64,000 bases of DNA from Alphaproteobacteria bacterium (GCA_026400735.1 JAPLOL010000151.1:25799-89798); one strand, 5' to 3'; shown: positions 1 to 9,995, counted from the stretch's first letter. Notes: generated by a model from the letters alone, not told the origin. Numbers and translations: made by a program.

Positions 1-35
1 CAATAAGTTCTGCGCCTACTACAAAGGCTAAGCCT

Positions 36-1286
36 TTAAGCGTGTTCGCTTTCAAGCGCACGACGTGCGGCGGCAGGTCCGTGAGCGGCAAGCTCACGCG
101 CCTGCTCCAGCCATTCTTGTTCGCCGATACGGCCCTGCAGACGCAGATACTGATCGACCCAAGCGACGTTCTCTTCGCTCCACGCTGCGATCTGATCGAA
201 GTGAAAGACGCCGAGCGAATACATCGTCGTCTGCTGCAATAGGCTGACGCCCTCGATCAATGTGAGATCGTCAGGCGCGCCATTGCGCGCAGCGCCAAGA
301 ACCGGCGGTTTGGCGCGCCGCGCCATTGGTTCTGCGGCAACGCGAACCGGAGCAGTCTCTTCCGCTGTTGCAGCAACAGGCGCGGCAATCATCTGCGGCG
401 GACGCTGCTCCAAATGCCGGACACGCGCCTCAAGATAGCGCGCGCGCCACTTCCAGCGATCGGGGTCGGCCTGCGTTTCAAGCAACGGCGCAACAGGTTC
501 TGGCTGGGCCGCCGGCGTCGCCTGCAGATGCGCGACGCGCCGCTCAAGATAGAGCAAACGCCAACGCAACAGCATATCGACATCCGCATTCGCTGCGAAC
601 GGCTCAGCTTCCGCGATCGCAGTCTCAACCGCCGGCGCCGCTGGCGTCTCATGCGCCCGGCGCAATTCATCTTCCAAGAACGCCGCACGCGCGGTCGCTT
701 CCCGAGCGGCCCATTCATGCACCGGTGGCTCCGCCGCTTCCGGCGCGGCCATCAACGGTGCGACCGCAGCAACCGGCGCGCGCGTCTCAAGGTATGCAAC
801 GCGCTGTTCGAAATACCGGAGCCGCCACTGCTGCAACGCGATGTTTTCGTCTTCGACCGGTTCTTGCTCGACCTGCTCAACTTCAACATCAACCGTCCGC
901 GCCCGCTCGATCTCCGCCGCGCGCAGCCGCGCCAACTCCGCCGCATCAAGATCGTTCAACTGTCCACCGCGTTGCGTCACCGCAAGCTGGCTGGCGAGTT
1001 CATCCGTGCGCGCCCGCGCCGTTTCAAGTGCGCGCTCCAGTTCAGCCACGCGCCCGTCACGAATTTCCAGCAAACGCTGCGTTGGCGCAGCGTCGAGATC
1101 GGTTTCACGTTCGACCGGACCATCGCCGGTGAACCGGATAAGGTCGCGCAGCAAATTCTCGCGCTCGCGCTTGGCCGCAACCTCTTTCGGCGTCGCGAGC
1201 CACGCCGCGCCCATCCAGCCCGCGAACATCATCGCGAGTATTGTGAGCAGAAGCGGAACCGCCAATTGTCCGATCAGATAGATCAT
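36..1286 (-). CDS. Membrane-anchored coiled-coil protein with C-terminal helix-hairpin-helix-like domain (hypothetical)
   Basis: 416-aa ORF; N-terminal TM (MIYLIGQLAVPLLLTILAMMFAGW), Ala/Glu-rich coiled coil, three W-R-x-x-Y-x-E-x-R-V-x-x-L repeats, C-terminal DDLTLIEGVSLLQQTTMYSLGVFHFDQIAAW resembling the HhH-type tail seen in COG3743-like proteins. Confidence 0.75.
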   Translation of the reverse strand: MIYLIGQLAVPLLLTILAMMFAGWMGAAWLATPKEVAAKRERENLLRDLIRFTGDGPVERETDLDAAPTQRLLEIRDGRVAELERALETARARTDELASQLAVTQRGGQLNDLDAAELARLRAAEIERARTVDVEVEQVEQEPVEDENIALQQWRLRYFEQRVAYLETRAPVAAVAPLMAAPEAAEPPVHEWAAREATARAAFLEDELRRAHETPAAPAVETAIAEAEPFAANADVDMLLRWRLLYLERRVAHLQATPAAQPEPVAPLLETQADPDRWKWRARYLEARVRHLEQRPPQMIAAPVAATAEETAPVRVAAEPMARRAKPPVLGAARNGAPDDLTLIEGVSLLQQTTMYSLGVFHFDQIAAWSEENVAWVDQYLRLQGRIGEQEWLEQARELAAHGPAAARRALESEHA

Positions 1287-1287
1287 C

Positions 1288-2409
1288 TCAGCTGCTCACA
1301 TAAAATTCGATGCGCCGGTTTGCGGCTTGCCCAGCTGGCGTCGCGTTGCTTGAGCGCGGCCGATCAGGCCCATAACCGTGGGCCGTCAGACGCCCGCGCG
1401 CCACGCCTTGACCGGCGAGATAAGCCGCAACCGTGTCGGCGCGCCGGCGCGACAAATCCATGTTGGACGTGCGATCGCCAGTGTTGTCGGTGTGACCCGC
1501 CACCTCGATCGAGAAGCGATCACAACGCAAAGCCACCGAAGCCAGTGCGTTCAGCACATCCCGGCTTCCCGGCGCCAGCGACGCGGATCCTTCAGCGAAC
1601 GTGATGACGTTGCGCTCCATCAAACGATCAAAGGCGCGCTCGCACGTCTCAGCATCGCCATCGTTGAGATTGAGCCCCTGTAGTTCGGGATGATCGACAT
1701 CTAGGCCATCGATCGTGACCGCCAGCCGCGAGCGGAACGGCGCCGGTGGCTGCTCCAGCACCTGGCGCACCGCGCTCACGCCCGCCTGTTCGCCATCGCC
1801 GATGACAACAATCTGCCCGTCAATAATGCGCGCTTCACCGGTATTCAGCTGGGCCACCGCATGCACCGCATCACGCGCCACTTCCGAAAACAGCGGCGAC
1901 GCCGCGCCGCCCGCGACATGCATGTCGTCAACCGCTTCGAGATCGCGGAACGCTTGCGCTGCAGCAGCCATCAGATCGGCCCGCGCATTCTCGCTTGGCA
2001 CGGCGCCGCTCAACACCACGCGAGTTGCCTCGCGCTTAACGCTCCACGCGAACGGCCGCTCGATGTTGCCAACGTGCAGACCCGCAGTGTTGACGCTCGT
2101 GACGCCACCCGACCATCTGCCGCCACCGCCGGCGGCATGCAGCGCCGCGTCGCGCGCCGCCGCGATATCCGCTTCCTCCTCGACGATGCCGCGCAAGACC
2201 ACGCGCTGGCCCCTCATCTCGACATCAAGTCCTGGAAAGCCTTGGGCCATGAGCGCAGTCGCAACGCGTTCTTTCAGGACGCCGGGGACACGCCAAAAGG
2301 CGCCATTGTGCAGCCCGCATATGCCCCACACAATCGCAACAACTGCTGCAGCCAATCCGCTGAAGAACAACAAGCGCCGCCGGCCGGCCTGGTCACCAAC
2401 GCTGATCAT
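1288..2409 (-). CDS. OmpA-family protein with N-terminal TM and BON-like domains
   Basis: C-terminal OmpA motif FSIEVAGHTDNTGDRTSNMDLSRRRADTVAAYLAGQGV...RRIEFYV; VEMRGQRVVLRGIVEEEADIAAARDAA BON-like; 4-nt overlap with upstream gene. Confidence 0.85.
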   Translation of the reverse strand: MISVGDQAGRRRLLFFSGLAAAVVAIVWGICGLHNGAFWRVPGVLKERVATALMAQGFPGLDVEMRGQRVVLRGIVEEEADIAAARDAALHAAGGGGRWSGGVTSVNTAGLHVGNIERPFAWSVKREATRVVLSGAVPSENARADLMAAAAQAFRDLEAVDDMHVAGGAASPLFSEVARDAVHAVAQLNTGEARIIDGQIVVIGDGEQAGVSAVRQVLEQPPAPFRSRLAVTIDGLDVDHPELQGLNLNDGDAETCERAFDRLMERNVITFAEGSASLAPGSRDVLNALASVALRCDRFSIEVAGHTDNTGDRTSNMDLSRRRADTVAAYLAGQGVARGRLTAHGYGPDRPRSSNATPAGQAANRRIEFYVSS

Positions 2410-2588
2410 GATCCACGCGCCCGGCGAACCTGCGCCTCGGTCAGAGCAGCGCGCAAATCTTCTGTCTCGCGCGCCGCCTCATTGCGCCGCTGGGCGCCAG
2501 ACATGATGTATGCGCGCCAGCCGATGCCGAAGCCGATCAAGGCTGCAACGACGAAGAGGATCACCTGTGAGAAGATAAGGCCGATCAT
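2406..2588 (-). CDS. Small single-pass membrane protein (hypothetical)
   Basis: 60 aa, TM segment IFSQVILFVVAALIGFGIGW; overlaps the next gene by 4 nt. Confidence 0.6.
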   Translation of the reverse strand: MIGLIFSQVILFVVAALIGFGIGWRAYIMSGAQRRNEAARETEDLRAALTEAQVRRARGS

Positions 2589-2705
2589 TTTTCCCGCATT
2601 GCGCGCACACGTTAACGCCTTAACGCCCTTCTAATGCCCGGCGAACTAAGCGAAAACCGAAAACCCCTGAGAGCGAACCAGTCGGGCGAACCCAAACCAG
2701 GCGCA

Positions 2706-3512
2706 ATGGCCCACCACATCACCAGCCCCTCCAATCCGCAGATCAAGACGCTGAAGAGCCTGCATCTGAAAAAGGGACGCGCCGAAACGGGCCTGTTCCT
2801 CGCGGAAGGCGCGCGCCTAGCCGTGGAAGCGGCCGACCTTGGGGTCTGGCCGGAAATTCTGCTCTTCTCGCCGGCGGCGCTGCAACGCGAGCAAGTCCGC
2901 GCTCTGATCGCCCAGGCAGAAGCGCGGCGCGTCCACACGATCGAAACCAGCGAAAGCGTACTTTCTCAGATTAGCAAGCGCGACAATCCACAAACGGTGA
3001 TCGGCGCCTACAGGCAGCGCCTCACGCCGCTCGATCAAATCAGCGGCGATACCATCGTCGCGCTCGAAGGCATTCGCGATCCGGGAAATCTCGGCACAAT
3101 CCTGCGCACGGCGGATTCCACGGGCGCAGGCGGCGTGATCCTCGTCGGCGAGAGTTGCGATCCGTTTTCTGTTGAGGCGGTGCGCGCCAGTATGGGCTCG
3201 CTGTTCGCAATGAAGCTCGCGCGCGCATCGTTCGAGGAATTGCTACGCTTCAAGAAGGAACGCGGCGCGAGCATGATGGGCCTCTCGCTTAAGGGCGCCG
3301 CGTTCGACGCCGATCGGCCTGCGCCTGCGCGCGCGATCGTGTTCATGGGCAACGAACAGTCGGGCTTGCCTGTGCACATGGAAGACGCTTGCGATGCGTT
3401 GGTGAAATTGCCGATGCGTGGCCGGGCCGACAGTTTAAATCTTGCGATCGCGACGGGTGTGATGCTCTACGATCTTTGGCGGAGACGCGGATATGACGGC
3501 GCGCGCGCCTGA
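2706..3512 (+). CDS. TrmH/SpoU-family RNA methyltransferase
   Basis: SpoU motifs ALEGIRDPGNLGTILRTADSTGAGGVIL, IVFMGNEQSGL, LPMRGRADSLNLAIATGVMLYDLWRRR; start taken at MAHHITSP rather than the longer ORF start 2634. Confidence 0.9.
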   Translation: MAHHITSPSNPQIKTLKSLHLKKGRAETGLFLAEGARLAVEAADLGVWPEILLFSPAALQREQVRALIAQAEARRVHTIETSESVLSQISKRDNPQTVIGAYRQRLTPLDQISGDTIVALEGIRDPGNLGTILRTADSTGAGGVILVGESCDPFSVEAVRASMGSLFAMKLARASFEELLRFKKERGASMMGLSLKGAAFDADRPAPARAIVFMGNEQSGLPVHMEDACDALVKLPMRGRADSLNLAIATGVMLYDLWRRRGYDGARA

Positions 3513-4401
3513 GCTTCTGATCGCCGACGATTGGGCAGACTACCGTTTGCTGGATTCCGGCAATGGAGGCAAACTCGAGCAAGTTGGCCCCTACCGCTTC
3601 GTGCGCCCCGAGCCGCAAGCGCTGTGGGCGCCTGCGCGTCCTGCGCAAGATTGGGATTCCGCTGATGCAATCTTCGCGGGCTCGTCCGGCGATGACGAAG
3701 ACGCTGGCCGCTGGCGCTTCAATCGCGAGTTGCCGCAAAGCTGGACGTTGAAATGGGACGATCTCTCGTTCGTCTCGCGTCCAACCCCATTTCGACACTT
3801 GGCCTTTTTCCCAGAGCACTCGGTCCACTGGCGCTGTGCGCGCGAATATCTGCAGGCACATAGCGGGCCACAGCCTGAAGTGCTGAACTTGTTCGGCTAC
3901 ACCGGCCTCGCATCGCTTGTATGCGCCAAATCCGGTGCGAAGGTCACCCACGTCGATGCTTCAAAGAAGGCGATCGGCTTCGCGCGCGATAACCAGCAAG
4001 CAGCAGGCCTCGGCGACGCGCCTATCCGTTGGATCTGCGACGATGCGCTCACGTTCGTGAAGCGCGAGATCCGCCGTGGCCGTCGTTATGACGGTGTCAT
4101 CCTTGATCCACCGAAGTTCGGGCGCGGGCCTGACGGTGAAACCTGGAAGCTCGAAACAGATTTGCCGGAGTTGCTTGACGCCTGCCAGACGCTGCTGCGC
4201 ACTGATCCAAATGATCGCGCGAGCGCCAAGGGCTTTATGATTGCGACGGTTTACGCCGTGCGACTTTCGTACCTGGCGCTCGCACAAACAGCGCAACAGA
4301 TGTTCGTCGGCGGCGAATGGCAAGCTGGCGAGATGTGCTTGCCGCACGAAGGCCGAAGCGAGTTATTGCCAACAGCGATCTTCGCGCGCTGGCGCGGCTA
4401 G
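3493..4401 (+). CDS. Class I SAM-dependent rRNA methyltransferase (RlmI/RlmK-like)
   Basis: VLNLFGYTGLASLVCAKSGAKVTHVDASKKAI and DGVILDPPKFGRGP motifs. Confidence 0.85.
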   Translation: MTARAPELLIADDWADYRLLDSGNGGKLEQVGPYRFVRPEPQALWAPARPAQDWDSADAIFAGSSGDDEDAGRWRFNRELPQSWTLKWDDLSFVSRPTPFRHLAFFPEHSVHWRCAREYLQAHSGPQPEVLNLFGYTGLASLVCAKSGAKVTHVDASKKAIGFARDNQQAAGLGDAPIRWICDDALTFVKREIRRGRRYDGVILDPPKFGRGPDGETWKLETDLPELLDACQTLLRTDPNDRASAKGFMIATVYAVRLSYLALAQTAQQMFVGGEWQAGEMCLPHEGRSELLPTAIFARWRG

Positions 4402-7400
4402 TGGAAGTTGCGTCCCTTCGGCATCACGCTCGCGGCCTTCTTCACATCTAGATTTATGCGCACATTGCGCGGATGCCGCTGGCGCGCATCGCCTTCGCCG
4501 CCACGTCTGGGCTCGTCGGTCGGACCAGTCGGATCAAGCTTCGCGCCGTGCGCCGAGAGCTTCGCTAGAAGCGGCGTGTAATCATGCACGCGCTCGGCGA
4601 TCACATGGGTCACGCCGCTTTCGCTTTGCACAGGCCCATCAATCGTCACGAGGCGACCGCCCAGAACCTCGCGCCGATACTGCTCAAACAATTTCGGCCA
4701 CACGACAATGTTGGCGATGCCCGTTTCGTCTTCCAGCGTCATGAAGATCACACCGGACGCCGTGCCAGGTCGCTGACGCACCAACACAAGCCCCGAAACA
4801 CGCACCCGTTCGCCGTTCTGTATCTTTGTAAGCTGCTCCGCCTTGATCACACGCCGCGCTGAAAGCTCCTCACGTAGCAACGACACCGGATGTGCCTTCA
4901 GCGACAACCCAATCGTCCGGTAGTCTTCAACGATATGCTCACCCAAACACATCGAAGGCAGATCAAAATCCGGTTCGCGCGTGCGATCCACTGTAGCGGC
5001 CTCGAACAGCGGCAAGTCCTCCTGCCCACCAACCCGGTTCAACCCACGCGCCGCCCAAAGCGCATCGCGGCGATCGAGGCCGAGCGAACGGAACGCGTCG
5101 ATGTCAGCGAGGCGTTCAATGGTTGAAGGCGGCAACCCGCTTCGCAACCAAACTTCGCGCACAGAATCGTATCCTGCGCCGCGATTGGCGACGAGTTGCG
5201 CCATTTCTATTTCTTTGAGCCCTTGCGCCTGGCGATAGCCCAATCGCATTGCGTGCGTTGAAAGAATATCACCAGTCATTTCGACATGGCGTTGATGCAC
5301 TCGACTTGCCGCTTCCGGCCCGGGCTCTAGTGCGTTGTCCCAGTCCGAGTGATTCACATCTATAGGTCTGATCTGAACGCCGTGATCCGATGCATCTCGC
5401 GCGATCTGCGCTGGCGCGTAAAATCCCATTGGTTGTGAGTTGAGTAACGCCACCGCGAAAACATCAGGATAATAGCACTTCAGCCAAGAGGATGCGTACA
5501 CAAGGATTGCGAAGCTAGCGGCGTGACTCTCTGGGAAACCGTACTCGCCGAAGCCTTTGATCTGGGCAAACGAGGCTTCGGCAAAATCTTTCTCGTATCC
5601 CTTGCCAATCATCCCGCTGATAAACTTGTCTTTGAGCTTCCCGATTGTGCCCGTTCTTTTGAACGTCGCCATAGCGCGGCGAAGATGGTCCGCTTCCGAT
5701 GGCGAAAAGCCGGCTGCCACGATTGCGATCTGCATAGCTTGTTCTTGAAAGAGCGGCACACCTAACGTGCGCTTGAGAACCTTCCAAAGCTCCGGCTTGG
5801 GCGCGCTGGCCTTTTCCAACCCTTGTTTGCGACGTAAATACGGATGCACCATACCGCCCTGGATCGGTCCAGGACGCACAATCGCCACCTCAATTACGAG
5901 ATCGTAGAATTTCTCAGGCTTAAGTCGCGGCAGCATCGACATCTGCGCCCGGCTTTCGACTTGGAATACGCCAATTGAATCTGCGCGATGAAGCATCGCA
6001 TAGACGCGCTTATCTTTATGGGGCGCAAAGTAAGAGAGATCGACTCGTTTGCGTTCGCTTCCCTCTACGTCTCTAAAAAGACCTGCACTCTGTTTTTTCC
6101 ACTCGGGGTATTTCTCGGAAAGCAAATCAAACGCTTTTTTCAAGCAGCTCAGCATCCCAAGGCCCAGAACGTCCACCTTAAGGATCTTCAACGCTTCAAG
6201 ATCGTCCTTATTCCATTCAACGACGGTTCTACCGTTCATCGCTGCATTCTGAATCGGCACCACGTCATGCAATTTCTCGCGCGTGATGACGAACCCTCCC
6301 ACATGTTGCGAAAGATGGCGAGGAAAACCCTCGAGAGCCTTCGATAGCTCCATGCATTGCATGAGACGTTCATCTGACACATCGAGGCCAAGCTCGATCA
6401 TGTCCTTCTCTTCCAGCCCTTTAGACCACCAATGCAATGTCTTCGCGAGATTGCCGATTTGATCTTCGGAATACCCAAGCGTCTTGGCAACCTCCCGGAC
6501 CGCACTCCGACCACGATAGCAAATGACGACCGCAGCCAAGCCAGCGCGATCGCGTCCATATTTTTTGTAGATGTACTGAATTACTTCTTCGCGCCGCTCG
6601 TGTTCGAAATCGATATCAATGTCAGGTGGCTCGCCGCGTTCCGGTGACACGAAGCGCTCGAAAACAAGATTGCCGCCTCGGGGGTCAACTTCCGTAACAC
6701 CAAGTGCAAAACAGATACTTGAATTCGCTGCCGATCCACGTCCCTGACAAAGAATTGGGTCGATATCGTTGCCGTCTTTATCTTTTCCAGACCGTGCGAA
6801 GCGCACAATATCCGCGACAGTTAGAAAGTATGGCGCATACTTCAAATCCTTGACGATCCTCAGTTCACGCTTGAGGGTTCGTTTAATGCTCGTGGGCACG
6901 CCAGTTTCGTAACGCTTTGCAATTCCCTCCCATACGAGATGTTCCAGAGCCGCTTGTGGGTCAGAAAAGCCCTCCGCCGTTTCTTCCGGATACTCGTAGC
7001 AGAGATCGTCCATTGAAAAAGAAATGGTCTCAAGGAAACGCAGACTCTCTTCGACAGCCTCAGGCACAAGCGCAAACAGTCGATGTATTTCTTGAGGCTT
7101 CTTGAGCTGACGCTCCGCATTTTTCGCAAGCAGTGCGCCAGCCTCGCTTAGCTTTTTCTTTTCGCGTATGCATGTGACCACATCCAGTAAAGGCCGGGCA
7201 TCTCCATGATGCATTAGAGGCTCTGTCGTCGCGAGCAGCCGAGCGCCCGTCTGCGACGCCAGTTGCTTTAGCTGCTTAATCCGCCGGCGATCTTCGCCAT
7301 TGAATTGGAATGGCGCCGCGAGCCACGCAGATCCTGCAACTCTTTTGATATGCTGAAGATATGATCTAAGCTCGTAAGGTTCGTCGCCAAGCTCGAACGC

Positions 7401-7796
7401 CGGAATAAGGATCGTTTGCAATCCCTCCGCATGATCAAGATAATCTGCAAAATCCAACCAGCACTGCCCCTTGGGTGCACGCCTATTTCCCACTGTGAGC
7501 AGTCGCGTAAGATTTGCGAATCCCGCGCGATCTTTTGGATAGACGATCAGGTCTGGCGTGCCGTCTCGAAACACAAGTCGAGACCCGACGACCATACGAA
7601 TGTCGCCTTCGCCCTCTTCACGCATAGCTTTCGCTTGCATGTGCGCGCGCACAACGCCAGCCAGCGTGTTGCGGTCAGCGATCCCGACGCCGGTTAGACC
7701 TAGGGCGGCAGCCTGCCTTACCATCTGCTCGGGATGAGAACCGGAGCGGAGGAACGAAAAGTTCGTCGTGACGCAAAGTTCAGCGAAGCCTGTCAT
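4398..7796 (-). CDS. dnaE2: Error-prone DNA polymerase III alpha subunit DnaE2
   Basis: PHP domain start (AELCVTTNFSFLRSGSHPEQMV), PPDIDIDFEHERREEVIQYIYKKYGR, GVPLFQEQAMQIAI; located downstream of imuA-imuB. Confidence 0.95.
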   Translation of the reverse strand: MTGFAELCVTTNFSFLRSGSHPEQMVRQAAALGLTGVGIADRNTLAGVVRAHMQAKAMREEGEGDIRMVVGSRLVFRDGTPDLIVYPKDRAGFANLTRLLTVGNRRAPKGQCWLDFADYLDHAEGLQTILIPAFELGDEPYELRSYLQHIKRVAGSAWLAAPFQFNGEDRRRIKQLKQLASQTGARLLATTEPLMHHGDARPLLDVVTCIREKKKLSEAGALLAKNAERQLKKPQEIHRLFALVPEAVEESLRFLETISFSMDDLCYEYPEETAEGFSDPQAALEHLVWEGIAKRYETGVPTSIKRTLKRELRIVKDLKYAPYFLTVADIVRFARSGKDKDGNDIDPILCQGRGSAANSSICFALGVTEVDPRGGNLVFERFVSPERGEPPDIDIDFEHERREEVIQYIYKKYGRDRAGLAAVVICYRGRSAVREVAKTLGYSEDQIGNLAKTLHWWSKGLEEKDMIELGLDVSDERLMQCMELSKALEGFPRHLSQHVGGFVITREKLHDVVPIQNAAMNGRTVVEWNKDDLEALKILKVDVLGLGMLSCLKKAFDLLSEKYPEWKKQSAGLFRDVEGSERKRVDLSYFAPHKDKRVYAMLHRADSIGVFQVESRAQMSMLPRLKPEKFYDLVIEVAIVRPGPIQGGMVHPYLRRKQGLEKASAPKPELWKVLKRTLGVPLFQEQAMQIAIVAAGFSPSEADHLRRAMATFKRTGTIGKLKDKFISGMIGKGYEKDFAEASFAQIKGFGEYGFPESHAASFAILVYASSWLKCYYPDVFAVALLNSQPMGFYAPAQIARDASDHGVQIRPIDVNHSDWDNALEPGPEAASRVHQRHVEMTGDILSTHAMRLGYRQAQGLKEIEMAQLVANRGAGYDSVREVWLRSGLPPSTIERLADIDAFRSLGLDRRDALWAARGLNRVGGQEDLPLFEAATVDRTREPDFDLPSMCLGEHIVEDYRTIGLSLKAHPVSLLREELSARRVIKAEQLTKIQNGERVRVSGLVLVRQRPGTASGVIFMTLEDETGIANIVVWPKLFEQYRREVLGGRLVTIDGPVQSESGVTHVIAERVHDYTPLLAKLSAHGAKLDPTGPTDEPRRGGEGDARQRHPRNVRINLDVKKAASVMPKGRNFH

Positions 7797-9376
7797 GCGA
7801 ACAGACCATGTAGATACCAGCGAGGCGAGACTTCATTCTCGCCATACAATCCCTCACGATAAAGCCAATACCGGCGGCCCTGCTTGTCTTCGACGCGGTA
7901 GTAGTCCCGCGTTTTCTCGCGCTTTTGCCAATCGCCGCTAATTCGCTCAGGGCCTTCTGCACAAACGACTTCGCGCATCACGCGCCGCCAGCGAAAGCGG
8001 ATTGGCGGGCCATCTGGCACACCGGCCATCACTTCAATCTGCTGACCAGGAGAAAACAATCGAACAGGGCGACGCTGCACACCGTCTGCGGGTGGCTTTA
8101 CAGATTTTGCTTCTTTCTCACTTAGCACTGAGCGCCATCCAGCAGCGCGCTCAGGCACATGTTCTTCATGTATTTGCGGACGGACGACACGTTTCGCGCC
8201 GAGCCTAGACGTCAGAATGTCGGCAATAGAGCTGATCGTTTCTGCACTTGCCGAATTTGCATCAACAGAAACTAACGTGCGCGTACGCTCGTTCAGTTCT
8301 GCCAACCGCACCACATTCACCCGCGCCGCCTCAAAGCCAAACTGCGCATCCAAATTTTCGCTGACGATATTTAGCTTCTCGCGGAAGAGCCGCATCAGCG
8401 GCTTCACGTCTCGGAGTGGTTTGGACACGTTCACATCGATCACGCGGTCGCGCCCGTCGACACCAAACAACACAAGCTCCGCGCGCAACACACCTGCGCC
8501 TCGAATATCGAGCTTTTCGATGAGATCGCCGCAAAGATCTTGGGTAACTTGCAGAACTGCGTCGGCGGTGAAGATTGGCTCCAAAAAACGTCGAAGCGCA
8601 AACACTGGCGGCGCCGGGCGGCGTGGGGTTAGCGCTTCTTGGGCGCGACCAAGCGCTTGATCGAGGCGCAGCATCGCGCGTTCGCCCGCTCGTGCGGCAA
8701 ATGCCGAGCGTGGTGCATGCTGGATCTGGCCAATCGCCTTTAAACCAAGGCGACGCAATAAAGTTGCAGCGTCGGGATCAAGGCGCAAAGCTTCCACGGG
8801 CAACGCAGCGAGGTCTGCCTTCCAGCCTTCCGGCTGTTCGAGCGAAGCCTGCAAGCTTTCGCGTAATGTTGCAGGCTTGCCTATTGGCTTTCTGTAGCGA
8901 GAAAACGCCCACGCTGCTCCTGGAGTGGGCGCTATCGCTGCGCGCGAACTGTAACCTTGCGCGTGCAGACGCGTCACGATCTCAGCACAGAGATTTTCTT
9001 CGCCGCCGAACAGGTGTGCGCAGCCGGTGATGTCTAGAAACAGGCCTTCCGGAGGATCGAGCACGACAATCGGTGTGAACCGCTCGCACCACGCGGCGAT
9101 ATTGCCCAAAGCGCGCGTATCTTCCTCAATATCTGCCTCTACTGCCTCCAACTTCGGCTGAATCGCGCGCGCATCGGCGAGCGACATGGCGAGTGTTAGT
9201 CCCAGTGCGCTCGCGCGGGCATCAATACCCTTCAGCTGAAGCGCGCCATTCTCTTTCGAATAAACCGCGAGCGGCCGGCCGTCAGACGGCCCGCGCCCAG
9301 CTCGGATCAGACGATCCGTGCGTATCCGCGGCAGATAAATCGCGAGCCACCTCGCGTTCGGCGAAGCTGCGCTCAT
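7793..9376 (-). CDS. imuB: Y-family polymerase-like protein ImuB
   Basis: RWLAIYLPRIRTDRL, VVLDPPEGLFLDITGCAHLFGGE; ATGA overlap with dnaE2. Confidence 0.92.
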   Translation of the reverse strand: MSAASPNARWLAIYLPRIRTDRLIRAGRGPSDGRPLAVYSKENGALQLKGIDARASALGLTLAMSLADARAIQPKLEAVEADIEEDTRALGNIAAWCERFTPIVVLDPPEGLFLDITGCAHLFGGEENLCAEIVTRLHAQGYSSRAAIAPTPGAAWAFSRYRKPIGKPATLRESLQASLEQPEGWKADLAALPVEALRLDPDAATLLRRLGLKAIGQIQHAPRSAFAARAGERAMLRLDQALGRAQEALTPRRPAPPVFALRRFLEPIFTADAVLQVTQDLCGDLIEKLDIRGAGVLRAELVLFGVDGRDRVIDVNVSKPLRDVKPLMRLFREKLNIVSENLDAQFGFEAARVNVVRLAELNERTRTLVSVDANSASAETISSIADILTSRLGAKRVVRPQIHEEHVPERAAGWRSVLSEKEAKSVKPPADGVQRRPVRLFSPGQQIEVMAGVPDGPPIRFRWRRVMREVVCAEGPERISGDWQKREKTRDYYRVEDKQGRRYWLYREGLYGENEVSPRWYLHGLFA

Positions 9377-9995
9377 GGGCGTTCCAATCTATGATGAAAT
9401 GCGAGCCCGATGGTCCGCCGCGACTGCGTGTGAGTTCGGCGCGGAAGGCTGGCAGACCGATCTCGTCTGGATCGCCGTTACTTTCTGCAGGTGCGATGCG
9501 CCATCGCGTCCATGCCGCGCTTGGCCCGTTCTCCGGCATCAGCAACAGGCAGCGCGATGAGTAGCGCTCTGCGAATAGCAGCAAGCGTCGGCTGGCTTTG
9601 AGGTCGAGTGGTTTGCCTTGAGCGCCGAGCGCGCAGATCACGATCGCGCCTGTGGCAGCGAGCGCTTGTTCAGCCGCCCAGAGTGCGTCTTCGCGCTTGC
9701 GTGCTCGCGCGACGATCAGGCGATCGAGCGGCAAGCCATATTGCGCGAGGCCGACAGGGTAAGGCGCGCCCTCTTCGGCGAAGGCCGCGTCTTCGCCGGC
9801 CCAGAAGATGCCAGCCGGTCCGGCCCAATGCGCCGCCAAAGCCAGCGTGAAACCCAAAGCCGCCGCCTCGAACCCTGCTCCGACCGGCCCAATTTCATGC
9901 AGCGGCTGACCAGCCATAGTGGCGAGCTTGCCCGCGAACCCACCATCTTGGGCAGGCGCCTCTGAGAGGCCAAAGGAGGCTGGACGGACGCTCAT
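9282..9995 (-). CDS. imuA: ImuA, SOS mutasome RecA/SulA-like accessory protein
   Basis: Position upstream of imuB, RecA/SulA-like features (GFTLALAAHWAGPAGIFWAGEDAAFAEEGAPYPVGLAQYGLPLDRLIVARARKREDALWAAEQAL); start chosen at MSVRPASFG. Confidence 0.85.
   Translation of the reverse strand: MSVRPASFGLSEAPAQDGGFAGKLATMAGQPLHEIGPVGAGFEAAALGFTLALAAHWAGPAGIFWAGEDAAFAEEGAPYPVGLAQYGLPLDRLIVARARKREDALWAAEQALAATGAIVICALGAQGKPLDLKASRRLLLFAERYSSRCLLLMPENGPSAAWTRWRIAPAESNGDPDEIGLPAFRAELTRSRGGPSGSHFIIDWNAHERSFAEREVARDLSAADTHGSSDPSWARAV

Noticed and set aside
414-1604. Long plus-strand ORF (396 aa) opposite the coiled-coil gene
   Set aside because: Composition is Arg/Pro-rich shadow coding typical of high-GC antisense frames; the minus-strand frame has clear domains.
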